Position numbers and translations under genes: made by a program. 64,000 bases of DNA. Source: Tetrahymena thermophila SB210. Taxonomy: Eukaryota; Ciliophora; Oligohymenophorea; Hymenostomatida; Tetrahymenidae. The stretch is from assembly GCF_000189635.1 (NCBI RefSeq), contig NW_002476375.1, positions 125,479-189,478 of the forward strand, in the 5' to 3' direction. The number at the start of each line of letters is the position of its first letter. Position 1 is the first letter of the stretch. A model generated the notes under the pieces. It saw nothing but the letters and a program-made list of their open reading frames with translations. It ran no database searches and was not told the origin of the DNA. Shown here piece by piece: positions 11,226 to 23,180 of the stretch.

Positions 11226-12222
11226 ATTAAAATAAAATATAGTCTAAGCATATTTGAGTTATATATTGTTCAATTATAAATGTTTTCTATTTACTTGCTA
11301 TATTATTTATTTATTTACTGCCTTGCGTTTTTAATTATTTGGTAGAAATGATTCAATTTCAATGCTATTCTTGCTTGATATTCTAATCACAATTATTATA
11401 TTTTTTATCGAAAACGCAAAGAAAGAACTAAAAATATTCGAAAGAGTAAATAAAAGAATGAGTAAGTAATCCTTAATTGTTTTTAAATTGTTTTCATCCT
11501 CATCCATCTTCTAATAATTGCTAAATATAATTATAAATATAAATATCTAAATCATTTAAATTTTTTATTTTTTTATTTAATTAGCTTAAAGCTAGCTAAT
11601 ATTACAAAGAAATATAGAACATCCTAATTAAATTAAATTTATTATATTTTTATATTATTGAATAGATTTCCTTTTTTTTTTAATTCTCATATATTAAACC
11701 TTTATTTCAATTGAAAAATAGAGTTTTTTAATATGAAACTCATCAAAATTACACAAATTTCATCTAAAATGATACTAACTTTTCTCAATAAATACTTTTT
11801 AAAGAATAAATATTGCTTTTAGAATAATTTTATTCCCTAAATAAATCTTCTTATTTATAAAATTCTTAAAATTTTTCTAAAATTTTATTATAAAGTTATA
11901 ATTTTAGTATAATTAATATTTTGTTTAAGTTTTATTAATACTTTAGCTTTTTATTAAAAGATTGTCCTTTAATTTAAAATTATTTTTTCTTAAAATAACA
12001 AGTAAATAGATAAACATCAATGAGCGATTTTGCTTCATTATTTGAATTTGCATTTGCTTTAACTAATAAAAGTATTAATAAATCTTAAAATAATATTTGT
12101 AAAATAAAAAAATAAAATACTTTTATTTTTAATTTAACTTGAAATTCTCCTCTGTCTGCTGACTTAATTTTCATAAATATTTTTACATAAAAAAAAATAA
12201 AAATTAAGAAAATAAATAATAT
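11226..12222. other. Spacer between A2 and B2
   Basis: Gene-free. It matches 7816-8865 with small deletions, including loss of the upstream ATG present before B1. Confidence 0.6.
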
Positions 12223-13018
12223 ATGGAGCAGAATATTAAACAAAAAGTCGAAGTAAACTTTGTATTTACTAAATCTAATTTTAAAAAGGAAAAAAATATA
12301 CTTTATTCTCACAATAGTGGAATCAAAAATTTTATTGATGAATTAAAGAAGGCATTATTGCAAAAAGAAATAGAGTTAATTGATGTAAAAGAAAACGAAA
12401 GCTCTCAAAGAGCATTTAATTCTGTGTGCAGTGTGACTGAATATTTATAAAAATATAAATGATCTTGAAGATACAATTCTTAAAATTGTTATTGATAAAA
12501 AACTCTGTGTAAAACCCAATGATAATAGTAAGTACGCAGTATAAGTAATAACTCCAATTAATGATCAGTAATATTAAATCTTAACACTTAATAAAAATAA
12601 CTAAAATAATAGCATTGATGAAAAAAAAGTTAAACATTAAAACGGTGAGTAAAATATGAGGTAACCAAATAATCTTAATGAGCTATTTCCTATACCTAGA
12701 GAGCATTCTTTAAACTAAAAAACTCCTATAGTTCTAAATGTTTGTGATTAAGATGCTAATTATTAAAAATAACTTGATTAATCTGGAGAAATAGCCAAAA
12801 TAAATTAATAACTGGAAAAAATTATTTTAGAAAAGTAATAGCAAAGAATTTAATTTTAAAAATTGGTTTAAGATTAATAGAATTAATTTGAAAAAGAAAA
12901 ATTAATTTTCAAAAATAAAATAAAAGAATTGAAACTTAAAAATAAAATGTTGGAAATGGAAAGCTAGTATCTTAAAAATTAGCAAAACAATCTTCCTAAT
13001 AATATGAATTAAAATTGA
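12223..13018 (+). pseudogene. Tandem-family gene B2, frameshifted by a 23-base net deletion
   Basis: The first frame (12223-12462, 79 residues) matches B1 through CSVT and then runs into TGA 12460-12462. Relative to B1, 28 bases after the CSVT codons are replaced by 5, a net loss of 23, which shifts the frame. From about 12436 the B1-equivalent frame resumes and stays free of TGA for about 190 codons to TGA 13016-13018. It keeps the linker and coiled coil, with one extra insertion of ~30 bases in the coiled coil. The break therefore looks recent, or the product is made in two parts. A short intron restoring the frame was not found. Alternatively the 79-residue N-domain alone is the product. 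Confidence 0.75.
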
Positions 13019-14232
13019 GATAATTAAATAAAAAAAATATAGTCTTTAATTCACTAATTTATATATTTTATCACTTTATATATATTATTTAGTAATATTA
13101 ATAAAATATTATCTAAAAAACATTTAACAAAGAAATTTTACTCTGCTTTTTACAATATTTATGAATTAAATAAATAATTTCTATGAACTCAATTAATATA
13201 ATAAAAAATAATTTATTTAATTTAGGAATTAAAGAAAGACTTTTTTACTATTTTTAAAACTAAATTTATAATTTTAAATTAAAATATTTATTTTTTATAA
13301 CACTTTTATGAATTATTTTTTATATTTGTTAGGTAGATAGATAGATTTAAAATTTTTATTGAACTTGAAATCTAATTGCTCAATTAATTTTAATATTATT
13401 TTTAGTTTTTTAGCATATATAAAATTAGGTAATACAGTTGTTTATTTTCAAATAAAAATAATTAAATAAATAAATAAGATTATTAATTTTATTAAATTCA
13501 TTGAAATTGTTTTGCTAAAAAATGTTTCATTTTATTTAGTAAATTTTAAAGAAATTCATTTTAATTATTTAAACTATTTGGTTAAGGAAGTTTTCAGTAT
13601 GAAATATAGAAAAATAATTTTGATTTATACAGATTATATCAGAAATAATCCATAATAGCCTGCAAAAATCAAAAGTATATTTTATTTATTATTATTGAAA
13701 CAAAATTTTAATACTCTTTTAAAATACTTTACATTTTATAAACAACAAAACAAAACTCTTAAGTAAACAAATAAATAATATTATTATTTTCTATATTTTG
13801 AGCATGCGTCGATAATTGAAGGAGTAATTTATATTTAGTTAAATTTTAAAGTAATCCATAATCATTTTTTCAACATTTGATATTTTATGAAATATAGAAA
13901 AATAACTTTGATTTATCCAGATTTTATCAGGAATAAATATTTATCAAGAACATTAAACTTCCTTTTCTAAAATAAAAATGAAACATGCATGCTATTTGTT
14001 CTTTCTCAGGATAGCAAGAATTATTATACAGTAATCAGCAGGTTTCATAACAAAGATAGATCAGAAAAAATAAATGAATATATATCTTATTTCAAATAAA
14101 CTAAATTCTATTTAAATTTTAATCTATAGAATATGATTTGATATTCAATTATTATTAAAAACTTTACAAAATAGTAAAAATACAAAGGAAAATCGTAAAA
14201 ATTTAATAGCTAAAATAGTTGCTTAAACTGTC
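13019..14232. other. Gene-free stretch after the duplication
   Basis: AT-rich DNA. Two related segments occur at 13555-13630 and 13845-13930. Both contain TATGAAATATAGAAAAATAA followed by TTTGATTTAT-CAGATT-TATCAG, so this is a short direct duplication ~290 bases apart. No gene was seen. Confidence 0.55.
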
Positions 14233-14625
14233 ATGGAGGGAGCTTCAAATTAAAAAATTGTTTACAAAACAAGAGGAATATTAACCAAGGTTGGTCGAGC
14301 TATAGCCGTAGATTTATCAGATTCCAATTTACCTCATGATTAGGGTATCAAACCTCACATGACAGTAGTTTTTAGCAAGGAACGTTTTACTTAGGAAGAC
14401 ATTAACGAACTCTATTCTTTAGAGCAATAATTCAGAATATCCTAAGGTCTTTAGCAGGATGAAAATTATAGCTTTGTCTTAGAAAACTGGGGTCCAAGAT
14501 CTAAAAAGATTTAGGGCCAGCTCTATGATCTCTGCATCTATCTTCGTTAGCACTTCACAGGAGACTCAACTGATGAGAGAATTCCTCATGTAGAACTGAA
14601 GAAATTAGAGAGAAACAGAAAATGA
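14233..14625 (+). CDS. Small 2H-phosphoesterase-like protein
   Basis: 130 residues, single exon, with markedly higher G+C than the flanks and TGA at 14623-14625. The sequence has the outline of a 2H (LigT/cyclic phosphodiesterase) module. The first motif is P-H-M-T-V-V-F (His42, Thr44), preceded by a GRAIAVDLSD strand, and near the C-terminus is I-P-H-V-E-L (His119). Known 2H enzymes use two H-x-T/S motifs to open or form 2',3'-cyclic or 2'-5' phosphate bonds in RNA. Here the second motif has Glu121 where Thr or Ser is expected, and the chain is shorter than the usual 170-200 residues. It may be an inactive or minimal member. No signal or membrane segment is visible. The motif match is mine by eye, so the family call is tentative, but the gene itself is secure. 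Confidence 0.8.
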
Positions 14626-16921
14626 AGCAAGCAAATGATCATCATCTATATCAGCTAAAAGCGGTCTATACAAAAATAATAGTTATAGTCGCTATTTTAA
14701 ATTAAGGGTGGGTGGTAGGCATAAAAAATCAAAGCTAGCAACAATTTAATAAATATATAAATAAATAAATGTTAGCTACTTAATCTTAAATGAAAATTAA
14801 ATAACTTATTAAAAAATGAATGTTGATTATTAAATATTTCGTTGTTTTGTGTTCAGTTGTTTATTCATTCATTTAGTTTATAATTGAATAGATTTTATTA
14901 TAAGAATAACATGTTTTAAATTACATTAGAATAAAAAAATGTACAAGTAAATATTTTGTTTTGCATATGGCTTTCTTATTTAAATAAAATCTAAATTAAA
15001 TTTGAATTAATTTAATAACTTGAAATTGACCTCAATTAATTTGTTAATAAATTCATAAAATATCAATTGATTTACTTTAATGAGCAAATTTAGCTGTAAG
15101 ATTAAATGAATTAATATCTTGGGCCAGCAATAAAAAATAAAAAAATCTATTTAGCTGATTTAATTAAGGTATCTATGGTTTTAATTTATTGCTGAATACT
15201 AGAAAATTTTAATCTTACTGGCTTTGATAATTATCAAATACACCATAAACTCATTTATACTTTAAAAATATTGAAAGATAAATAGCAACTAACTTAAATT
15301 TTATGCATTCATGCATACATTCATGTTTAAATGAATTATTAACCCCTTGATTCAAAAAGAAATTAGATTCTTTTTGATCTTAAATTAAAATAAATATCAA
15401 AAAGCTTGAATAAATAATAAATATTCTAAATTAATCTATTTTAGTATATAAATTAATGAATTTTTTCAGAATTGTAGGGGTTAAACTCCAGAAGCTGATC
15501 AAAATTGATATAATTTAAAGTAATATTATAATAATCTATAAGATAAAAGATGTTAAAAAGCACATTCCTCTCTACAATTTTAAACTATTTTTAAGCTAAA
15601 CAGAAATTAAAAGTATAAATTTGAATTTTTTAATCAAAATCATAAAAGATGAAATTAAAAATAAATAAATGCTGAACTTAGTGGCTGATTTAACTATAGA
15701 TTAAAAATTTAAAATAAATAAATAAATAAATAAATAAATAGAATTTTATATTTTATTCTATTTTAAAGAGATTATTTTTGTGTATTTATGAATAAAATTT
15801 CACTTGAAACATATGTAAAAATCTATTTTAAAAAAAATTAGATATTCACTAATATTAAATAAATGAGCAAATAAATAATAAATCATCTAAACATAACATA
15901 AAACAATTTATATTTCATCACTTATTATCAAATAGTTTTAAATTAAAATGCTTTGACTGATATTATTTTTATTTAAGACTAAATATTTTAAGTTTAAAAA
16001 GAGTTTGTTTTCCATTAAATGTAACATTTTTATTTATTAATAAATAAATAAATAAATAAATAAATATGGATTTAAAGTATTTTTATAAAATCAATCTGTA
16101 ACAAAAACAAACAAAAAATCAAATATGAAAATTTATTAGACCTTTCTTAGTTGATAATAAAAATAAATTATTTATAGTATTTAATTTGTATTTTACAGAT
16201 ATAAATTGATAAATGAATTAATCAATCATTTAATTTAAAAATATTTTTTATATTATTTAATACCAAATATTCTTCTTCCTTACTGTCTAGCATGAAGAGA
16301 CTACTGTAAGACTCTAGTAAGTAATATAAATAAAATTTGAACTAATTATTTAGTAGTTGCTGATGTCAAGACCAACAAAAATAGTTTCAATTATCTACAA
16401 GTAAATTTAAATAAATTTTGTGGATTAATTGAAACAAATATTCCAAATTATTTTAATCTTAATGAAAATAAAGAGTTATACCACATGTACTCATTTTGTT
16501 ACTCAGATAGCCATTAGCTTTTTCATTAATAAAATTATTAAAAGTTGGAGCTAATTTATTATTTGAAATTAATTTTTTTCAAATAAATGTTTAAATTGCT
16601 AAAAATAGAAATATATATTTGAATTACCTTAATTTCTTTCTTTAAAAAAAGTAATTAAAATTGAAATAAAATTATTTTTTTTGAAAGGTTTCATTTATTC
16701 TAATGAATTGAGCTTGATTTTAAATAAAATTTTCTTCTATTTTTAAAAATTCTTTGATATGAGTAAATTGTTACAGGTTTTAACAATAATATAATTAAAT
16801 TCATGAAATTGTAAGGTTTAATAGAAAGTAAGTTAGTAACAAATTAATTGATATTTAACAAGATAGCTAGCTCTAAAATTAAGTTTTTAAGCATTTTATT
16901 GACAATTATTTATATTTTTAT

Positions 16922-17758
16922 CATTTTAATATATTTTATTTTTTATTGATTTAATTTTTTAAAACTTATTGTGAATATTTATTAGTTTTTCATACATTTT
17001 TTTAGCTTTAAAAGTAGCTGTTAATAAACAAGAAATTTCAAAGAAAAGTAATTGGTTATATAAGTCAAAAGATAATTTCTTTAACTGCATTAGTATTTGC
17101 TATAAATATAAATATTAATTAAATATAGTACAGCCCAAAATTAGCTGAGAAAGCTAAAACCCGCTTAAGATCCTACCTGCAAGCATTTTTAGATTTCGAT
17201 TTATTAGATCAGTAAATATTTATTGTCATAAAATTATGCATAGCCATAGATTTATGTCGCCATAAATATGTAAATGGGGGTTTAAATAAATAATTACATA
17301 ACTTTTATTAGAAATTTTAATTTGCATCAAAAATTTTTTTATAAACAATTGGGCAGAAAATTATCAAATAAAACATATTTTTGCTTTTCTTATTGATATT
17401 TTATCTGCAACCACTATTAATAGTTCTAAAATTGTAAAACTTCAAATAAATTCTTTAAAATACATCAAATTTGTTCAAAAATTTTAAAACAATTTTAGCC
17501 AATTTCTTATTAATAGTTAATTACTCACTAACTAACTGCTAATCACATTTAATAGATCTTTAGAATTTAAAAAATAATTCATACTTAATTAATTATTAAT
17601 AAGATCAAATTATTTTTTATTTATCAAAATCTAACAATATTACTTTTATTTCTTACATATAAGCTGGAAATATTTCTTTTATAAAATAAAAACTTGAAAA
17701 CATCAGAGGATAAGCAAACATTAAATAAAGCACATAAATTCACCATTCAAATGTTTGA
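16922..17758 (+). other. Weak coding candidate (TGA-free frame with a GC-richer core)
   Basis: One frame is free of TGA for about 279 codons to TGA 17756-17758. Only the part at 17040-17215 has raised G+C and protein-like content, with a hydrophobic stretch (SLTALVFAIN) and then a basic helix (SPKLAEKAKTRLRSYLQ). The rest is low-complexity and could be open by chance in DNA this poor in G. No good start was found. It could be an exon relic or noise. Confidence 0.2.
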
Positions 17759-20700
17759 GAAATAAACAAAAAAAAGACAGAGATATATTTAGAGGACAAA
17801 TAAAATTTATGTAAACGAAATCTAAAAATTAAAAGAGTGAATATTTTGATAAATTCAAAGAAGGCAAAAACTAACTATCAAAATAATGTAATTTGATAGA
17901 AGAAAATCTAAAATTTAAAGAGATAATATAATACCTGTTCAAGAATTACAAATATTAAATGATTGATATATATAGAGTAACATAGGTTGGAAATAAAAAA
18001 TCCATATTATTAAACTTAAAATTTTAAAAAATAAACATAAAAATGCAAGTAAACTCATGAATTATTAAGATTTAAATTTACAATTTGACTAAAATGAGAC
18101 TGAATTTTAAGAAAAAATATTTTGAGTTAATAAAATTTAAAAAAATTGATAAAAGGTAAAATACATTACAAAAATAGTAAAGACTTATTTATACTTATAC
18201 TTGCTTGTTTTATGTTTTTTTTGGTTGTTTGTTTTATAATTTTGTATCTGAAAAGTTATTAGTTAGAAGATTTTTGTTTACTAAGTAATTTATAAAGAAT
18301 TGCTAAATGTATAAATTGTAATAAATAAATAAAAGACAGTTTGCACAATTCATTGCTATTTTTATTACAGACAGAAAGTTTTTGTTTGGTACAAGTAATA
18401 TTTTAAGTATTTATTAAAAGCAATCAAATGTAAAGTAAAAATAAGGCAAGCTTAATTTGATCGAAAAATGAAATAAATCATGAAAGAAAATTTAGTTCGA
18501 ATAAGAATTTTAGAAATTAATATACCCGTTTACTAAAAATAAGTGAATAAATAAATTAAAGATTTCAAGTTAAAAAAATCTTTGTTTGTTTTGCAAAATA
18601 AAGTTTTGACAAATATCCAGTAATAACAAGCATTTGTTTTTTACCCAAATAAAAGAAATAGAAAATACTTGCCAATATTTATTGATAATTTAGATTCTTG
18701 AATAGAGATTTTTATAATTGAAATAATATATTAATTTACTAAATTTATTATGGATATATTATTAATCATTATTTTAGGTGCGAATTTATTAAAAATTGAT
18801 CGCTTATTATATATAATTTTTAGGTTGCTATTGTTGTTGTTAAGCAAATTTAGTAGCAAGCAAGTATGGAATAAAAATACTTTTTTAAATTAAATTGGTC
18901 TTCAGTATAGAACAATATTTCTAGCACAAATGAAACTTGTTAAATTTAAAAATATTTAATTTAGTAGCTAAATCCAGCATTTTGTTTTTAAAACTGTTCA
19001 GAATCAGCATTTGTTGTGACAAAAATAGCTGTATTATTCTATTATTTAAACAAGTAGTCAGCCAGCCAGAGAGCAAGGAAGATAGGACATTAATTAAAAT
19101 AGACTAGGAAGAATAAACAAGAAAGAATAATATGAGATTGTTTAAAATATTAATTTAGGCTGATTATAAATAATTTATATGTAGAATATTACAAAATTAA
19201 TGCTCTACTAATTATATAGAGCTAATTATACTGGGTTAGTCAGTCAATCAGTCAGTAACTAAGTAAATACACAAAGTAGCAAAATTATTATATTTTAAAG
19301 AAAGTAGTTAGTTATAATTCCTTTTTACATAATAAATCTTTGATTTATTTTATTAAAAAAGTAACAAGCAAGGGGTATTTATTTATTTGCTTAATATCCA
19401 CTTATAATCACTATAGAAGTTTTATTGTATCAAGTAGCAAGATGAATTATATTACCCCCGATCAATCTATTACTTTTAGTGTAATTACTCCTATTTAAGT
19501 GTAAAAAAAAGTGAATAGTATAATTCTTCTAGATGTAATGTTATTAATCAAACAAAGAAGATTCACTTTAATGATCCTTTTCTTCAATTCTTAATATAAA
19601 TATTATTAAACTTTACACATTTAATAATCAATTTACTATTAAAAAAAGAAAATTTTATTTGTTTTTAAAGAAGATTGTAGTTAAAATGAAAAAAAAAAAA
19701 AAAATTTATGATTATTTTAATATCTATTTCATTTATGAATTTTCTTTTCTTTTTGGCTATTAAAAAAAATCTAATAAGGTTGCTTGCTATATTAATCTTT
19801 CACGTTTTTATGTGATATTTTTATTTAGAGTAAAAAGATTATGATTAATTCTAATAATATTTGATTTTATTACAAATAATTATGTTACTTTCTCAAAACA
19901 TACATTTTCCATCTATCTATATATATATATATATCGACCAATAAATCATAGAAAAATAAAATTTAAAAAAATAAAAATAAATATTTTGTTAAAACTATTG
20001 ATAAAATATGTTACAAAGCATAAAAATAAATGATATTCTAAGTAATAGACAAATTAATTAGCTTAGACTGGAATATGTATACATACAATTTTTTTGAAAT
20101 TATTTTTCACATTTTTTTGATTGTAAACCAATAAAATAAATGCATAAAAATTAAACAGTGTAAAATGAATTATTCAAATAACCACATAAATAAATAGATA
20201 GATATACATAATAAATGTAAATTAGAAATTGATTTTAAACGACTGGTGTTTTTTTTACTAGACAGCCACATAAATATAATTAGAATTTGATTTATTTATT
20301 TTTCAATCATTCAAGGCAATAATAATTAAATTGGGAGGGATAAATAAAAACCAAAAAAAAAATCACATGTAACATGTATTTTAAAATAAAATTCATGAAT
20401 ATCAAACAATAACCTTGAATTTGTTTTCCATTAAATTGTTTGTAAATTTCTATTAAAAAATGTGAGATAATATTTACAGATAAATAAGTCGATGAATATT
20501 AGTGTAAAATCAATTATTAGTAATGTAAGCTAGATTATTAGATATTAAAAATGTAATATATACTCTTATTCACAAATATTTATATTAAGCATAAACTAAT
20601 AATTAATTGCCTCTAACATTCAAATAAACAAATCAATAAATCAATAAACAAGAAGAAACTACGGACGGGTATATGTATATTTTGCTATTTTACTTTGCTT

Positions 20701-21074
20701 TAATTATTAAATTGGATGATATAGACACACACTTCTTTCTTTATATATATTTGTAAGATAAAACCATCAAATAAATTTGAAAATGAAATTTTTCTTGTGA
20801 AATTCCTTTCTAAAATTAAAATCATAAATGAATGAATAAAGAAATTAATGAATGTAATAAGATTGATTTTTAATTGAATAATTATGAATTTGAATTTAAA
20901 TTAATCAAAGATATTTTGGATTTTGGCGGGGAGAAAAACAAAGAGCAAAATCAAAAAAAAGAAAAAACAGTTAGAGATTTAGGTCAATTAATTTTTCTTT
21001 CTTTACTAAAAACTTTGATTAAAAACAAAGCAAAAAGAAATTATAAGTAAGTAATGGCATGAAAGAAAAAAAAA

Positions 21075-21550
21075 CAAAGCTAATTCGGCCTTACAAAAAA
21101 ATTTGATGTGGACATCAGCCTAATAACTTCGTGTCTCATCTGGGTAGAAATGTCCGTGCTAGGAAAATCATATCGCCAATTTTAGAGGAGAAAAAGTTTT
21201 TTAACAAAAAATCATTCATGTGTTCTCATTCGCTCGTCCAACAGTTTTTAAATTCCTTCAAACCCTCGACCTAAAATTTTCGATATGAATAGCTTCCCAT
21301 GACATATTCGGGCCCCAGAAGACACACTGAGCCAATGGCTGTGGGGTAAATCAAGTATCAGGATAAACATGGATAGCAAGTTTTTGAGGGGCATATAAAA
21401 AAATGCAAAATAAATTTTTTAAACCACAAGAAAAACAATCATTCGCTCTGTGAAATGCCGCTGCCACCACCTAAAGCAATCCCGAAAGCTATCCAAGTCG
21501 ATTCCTGTACCAAAAATACTCCTTCGTCAATTCTCTCCCACCTCTTTTGA
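21075..21550 (-). ncRNA. GC-rich island, candidate Pol III-type RNA gene
   Basis: G+C is 35-50% over ~430 bases, against under 20% on both sides. The compositional edges are sharp, at about 21087 and 21545. Internal pairing is visible: GGATAGC at 21371 with GCTATCC at 21488, AGCC-AAT-GGCT nested inside CCCC...GGGG at about 21313-21345, and GATG-TGGA-CATC at about 21105. Read on the minus strand it ends in a run of nine T (complement of 21066-21074) and has TATAAATA about 40 bases before the sharp edge, as in Pol III genes with upstream promoters. One plus frame is TGA-free for 147 codons (21107-21550), but its codon choice is unlike the neighbouring genes. I could not match it to SRP, RNase P/MRP, U3 or telomerase RNA. 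Strand is inferred from the T-run only. Confidence 0.4.
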
Positions 21551-22499
21551 TTTATTTAAAATATTATTTTAAGAAAAATTAAAAACATATTTATAAAGAA
21601 CAAAATAAATTTTATTAAGAAAAAAAATAAGAAAAAACATAAAAGAAAATAAAAAACAAACAAACAAATAAAGAAAATATGAAAATAAAAAATTCAAATT
21701 GAAAAATAATAAAAATAAAAATCTAATTAATTAAGCAAATAAATTAAACTTAAGATATAACCACAATATATTAAATTTAATCATCTGCTAATTACTGATT
21801 AATTTAAGTCCTCAGTTTTTTTTGATATTTAATTTAACTCGGTTTCATTTAAATTTTGATTTTCTCCTTTCTCAGAAATATTCAGAAAGCATTTAAATAT
21901 AATATTATGTCAAATTAAGACAGAACAAATAAAATTTTCAAAATAGAATAAATTCATAATGAAATTTTGTTATTTTTTTTGTTTTTTCTTTTTTGTGGGG
22001 AAAAAAGGTAAAATGTAAGTGAACATCACCTAATTTATTTGAATGTTTATTATTTAGCATTACTCCTATGAATCTTTCTTTTTTCTAAAAAGAAATTTAT
22101 AATAATATTTATGAGAAAAATAAAGGAGCATTGATTTTATTATTAAACGTGTGAAAAATGTAAGATAATATTATAAGCATCTTATTTACATTAATTATTT
22201 CAAATATTAACTATTTTCATTGTTTTAATGTGTCGCCACTAATTAACTATTGCTAGGCAACACAGTTGTTCTTCTTGCAATTATATTTATTTAGCTCTCT
22301 CATGTATTCTGCTAGTTAATTTAAGATTTATATATGAATTTGCATACACTATTTATTTCTATCTATCTATCTCTCTTTGAAGAAATATTTGAAAGCTAAA
22401 TTATACATTAAATTCCAAATAGATTGCGCATATTCACTTCTAATCTCTCAAAATTAAATTTTTTAGTGATTTTTTTCCCTTTTAGATTAGTATATAAAA

Positions 22500-23180
22500 A
22501 TGGTTTTTGTGAAATTTTAGGACGAGAGTGATAAAGACCTATTGTAAAAGTTAAATATAGACCTTAAGGGTCATAAGTTTGGATTAGTTCCATATAAAAC
22601 ACTGTTAGAAAAAGTAGATTCTCATAATAAAGAAAAAAAGAATTAAAAACTCCTGTTGAATGAGATCATAAAGCCTGACATGATATATATGCAAGCGGAT
22701 ATGGAGAGTTTAGAAAGAGAAGAGGCCGATAATGACCCTAAGGTAATTAAGGAGCGTGAAGAAAGGCAAGCTAGAATAGAAGAAAGAAAGTATTAAAAAA
22801 TGATGGGTAAAGATAAAGGTTAATCAATTGGAGCAGATATTCGTGATATGGAAAAGAGTATTTCATTTGGTGTTAGTTTTATATTCACATTTTTCTTGAG
22901 CGGAGTAAGTGGCTACTTTATTGGTAAGCATATTTTAGAATGGAATGAAGGATTATGCATGATCCTAGCAGTTGTCTCTTTAATTGGCACATTAATTCTG
23001 GAATCTACCTTATTTATAGTGAAAACTTGGAAAAATGATAAGATTGCACAAGAAAAGTAAAAGCATGACAAATAACTGAGGTAGTAAATGAGAAATACAG
23101 AGTCATAGGAGATAACTAAGTTAATCCTTGAGTTCCAAAAGAATAAAGAAAAAACATTATCGCAGAAGAAGAATGATTGA
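22500..23180 (+). CDS. V-ATPase assembly factor, Vma12/TMEM199-like
   Basis: 226 residues, single exon, from ATG 22500 to TGA 23178-23180. The architecture fits the Vma12 (TMEM199) family, ER membrane proteins that help build the Vo sector of the vacuolar H+-ATPase. A cytosolic N-terminal part is followed by a charged helix (about 69-98, rich in Glu and Arg). A conserved-looking lead-in (ADIRDMEKSI, about 112-121) precedes two close membrane spans, about 121-141 and 152-174, and the tail is basic and Gln/Lys-rich. In family members the region before the first span likewise reads as a long helix ending in a short conserved segment. The minus-strand frame overlapping the membrane part is a shadow. 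Family assignment is from architecture and by-eye similarity. Confidence 0.8.

Larger units (their letters stand above)
10061..13265. repeat. Segmental duplication, copy 2 (two-gene unit)
   Basis: Second copy of the unit described at 6578-9975, in direct orientation and slightly shorter because of small deletions in the spacers and in the fourth gene. Most differences from copy 1 are substitutions and short AT-rich indels. Confidence 0.85.
14626..22499. other. Long gene-poor stretch
   Basis: Nearly 8 kb with no secure gene. It contains tetranucleotide tracts ((AAAT)n at about 15716-15740 and 16041-16065), an (AT)n run at 19917-19934, a weak coding candidate at 16922-17758 and the GC-rich island at 21075-21550, the last two listed separately. 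The rest is AT-rich DNA in which I see nothing specific. Confidence 0.55.

Noticed and set aside
21107..21550. GC-rich island as a protein-coding gene
   Set aside because: Codon choice (for example CTG, GTC, CGT, AGG, TCG) is unlike every secure gene here, and there is no plausible start near the open frame's beginning; an RNA gene fits better, though this is not settled.
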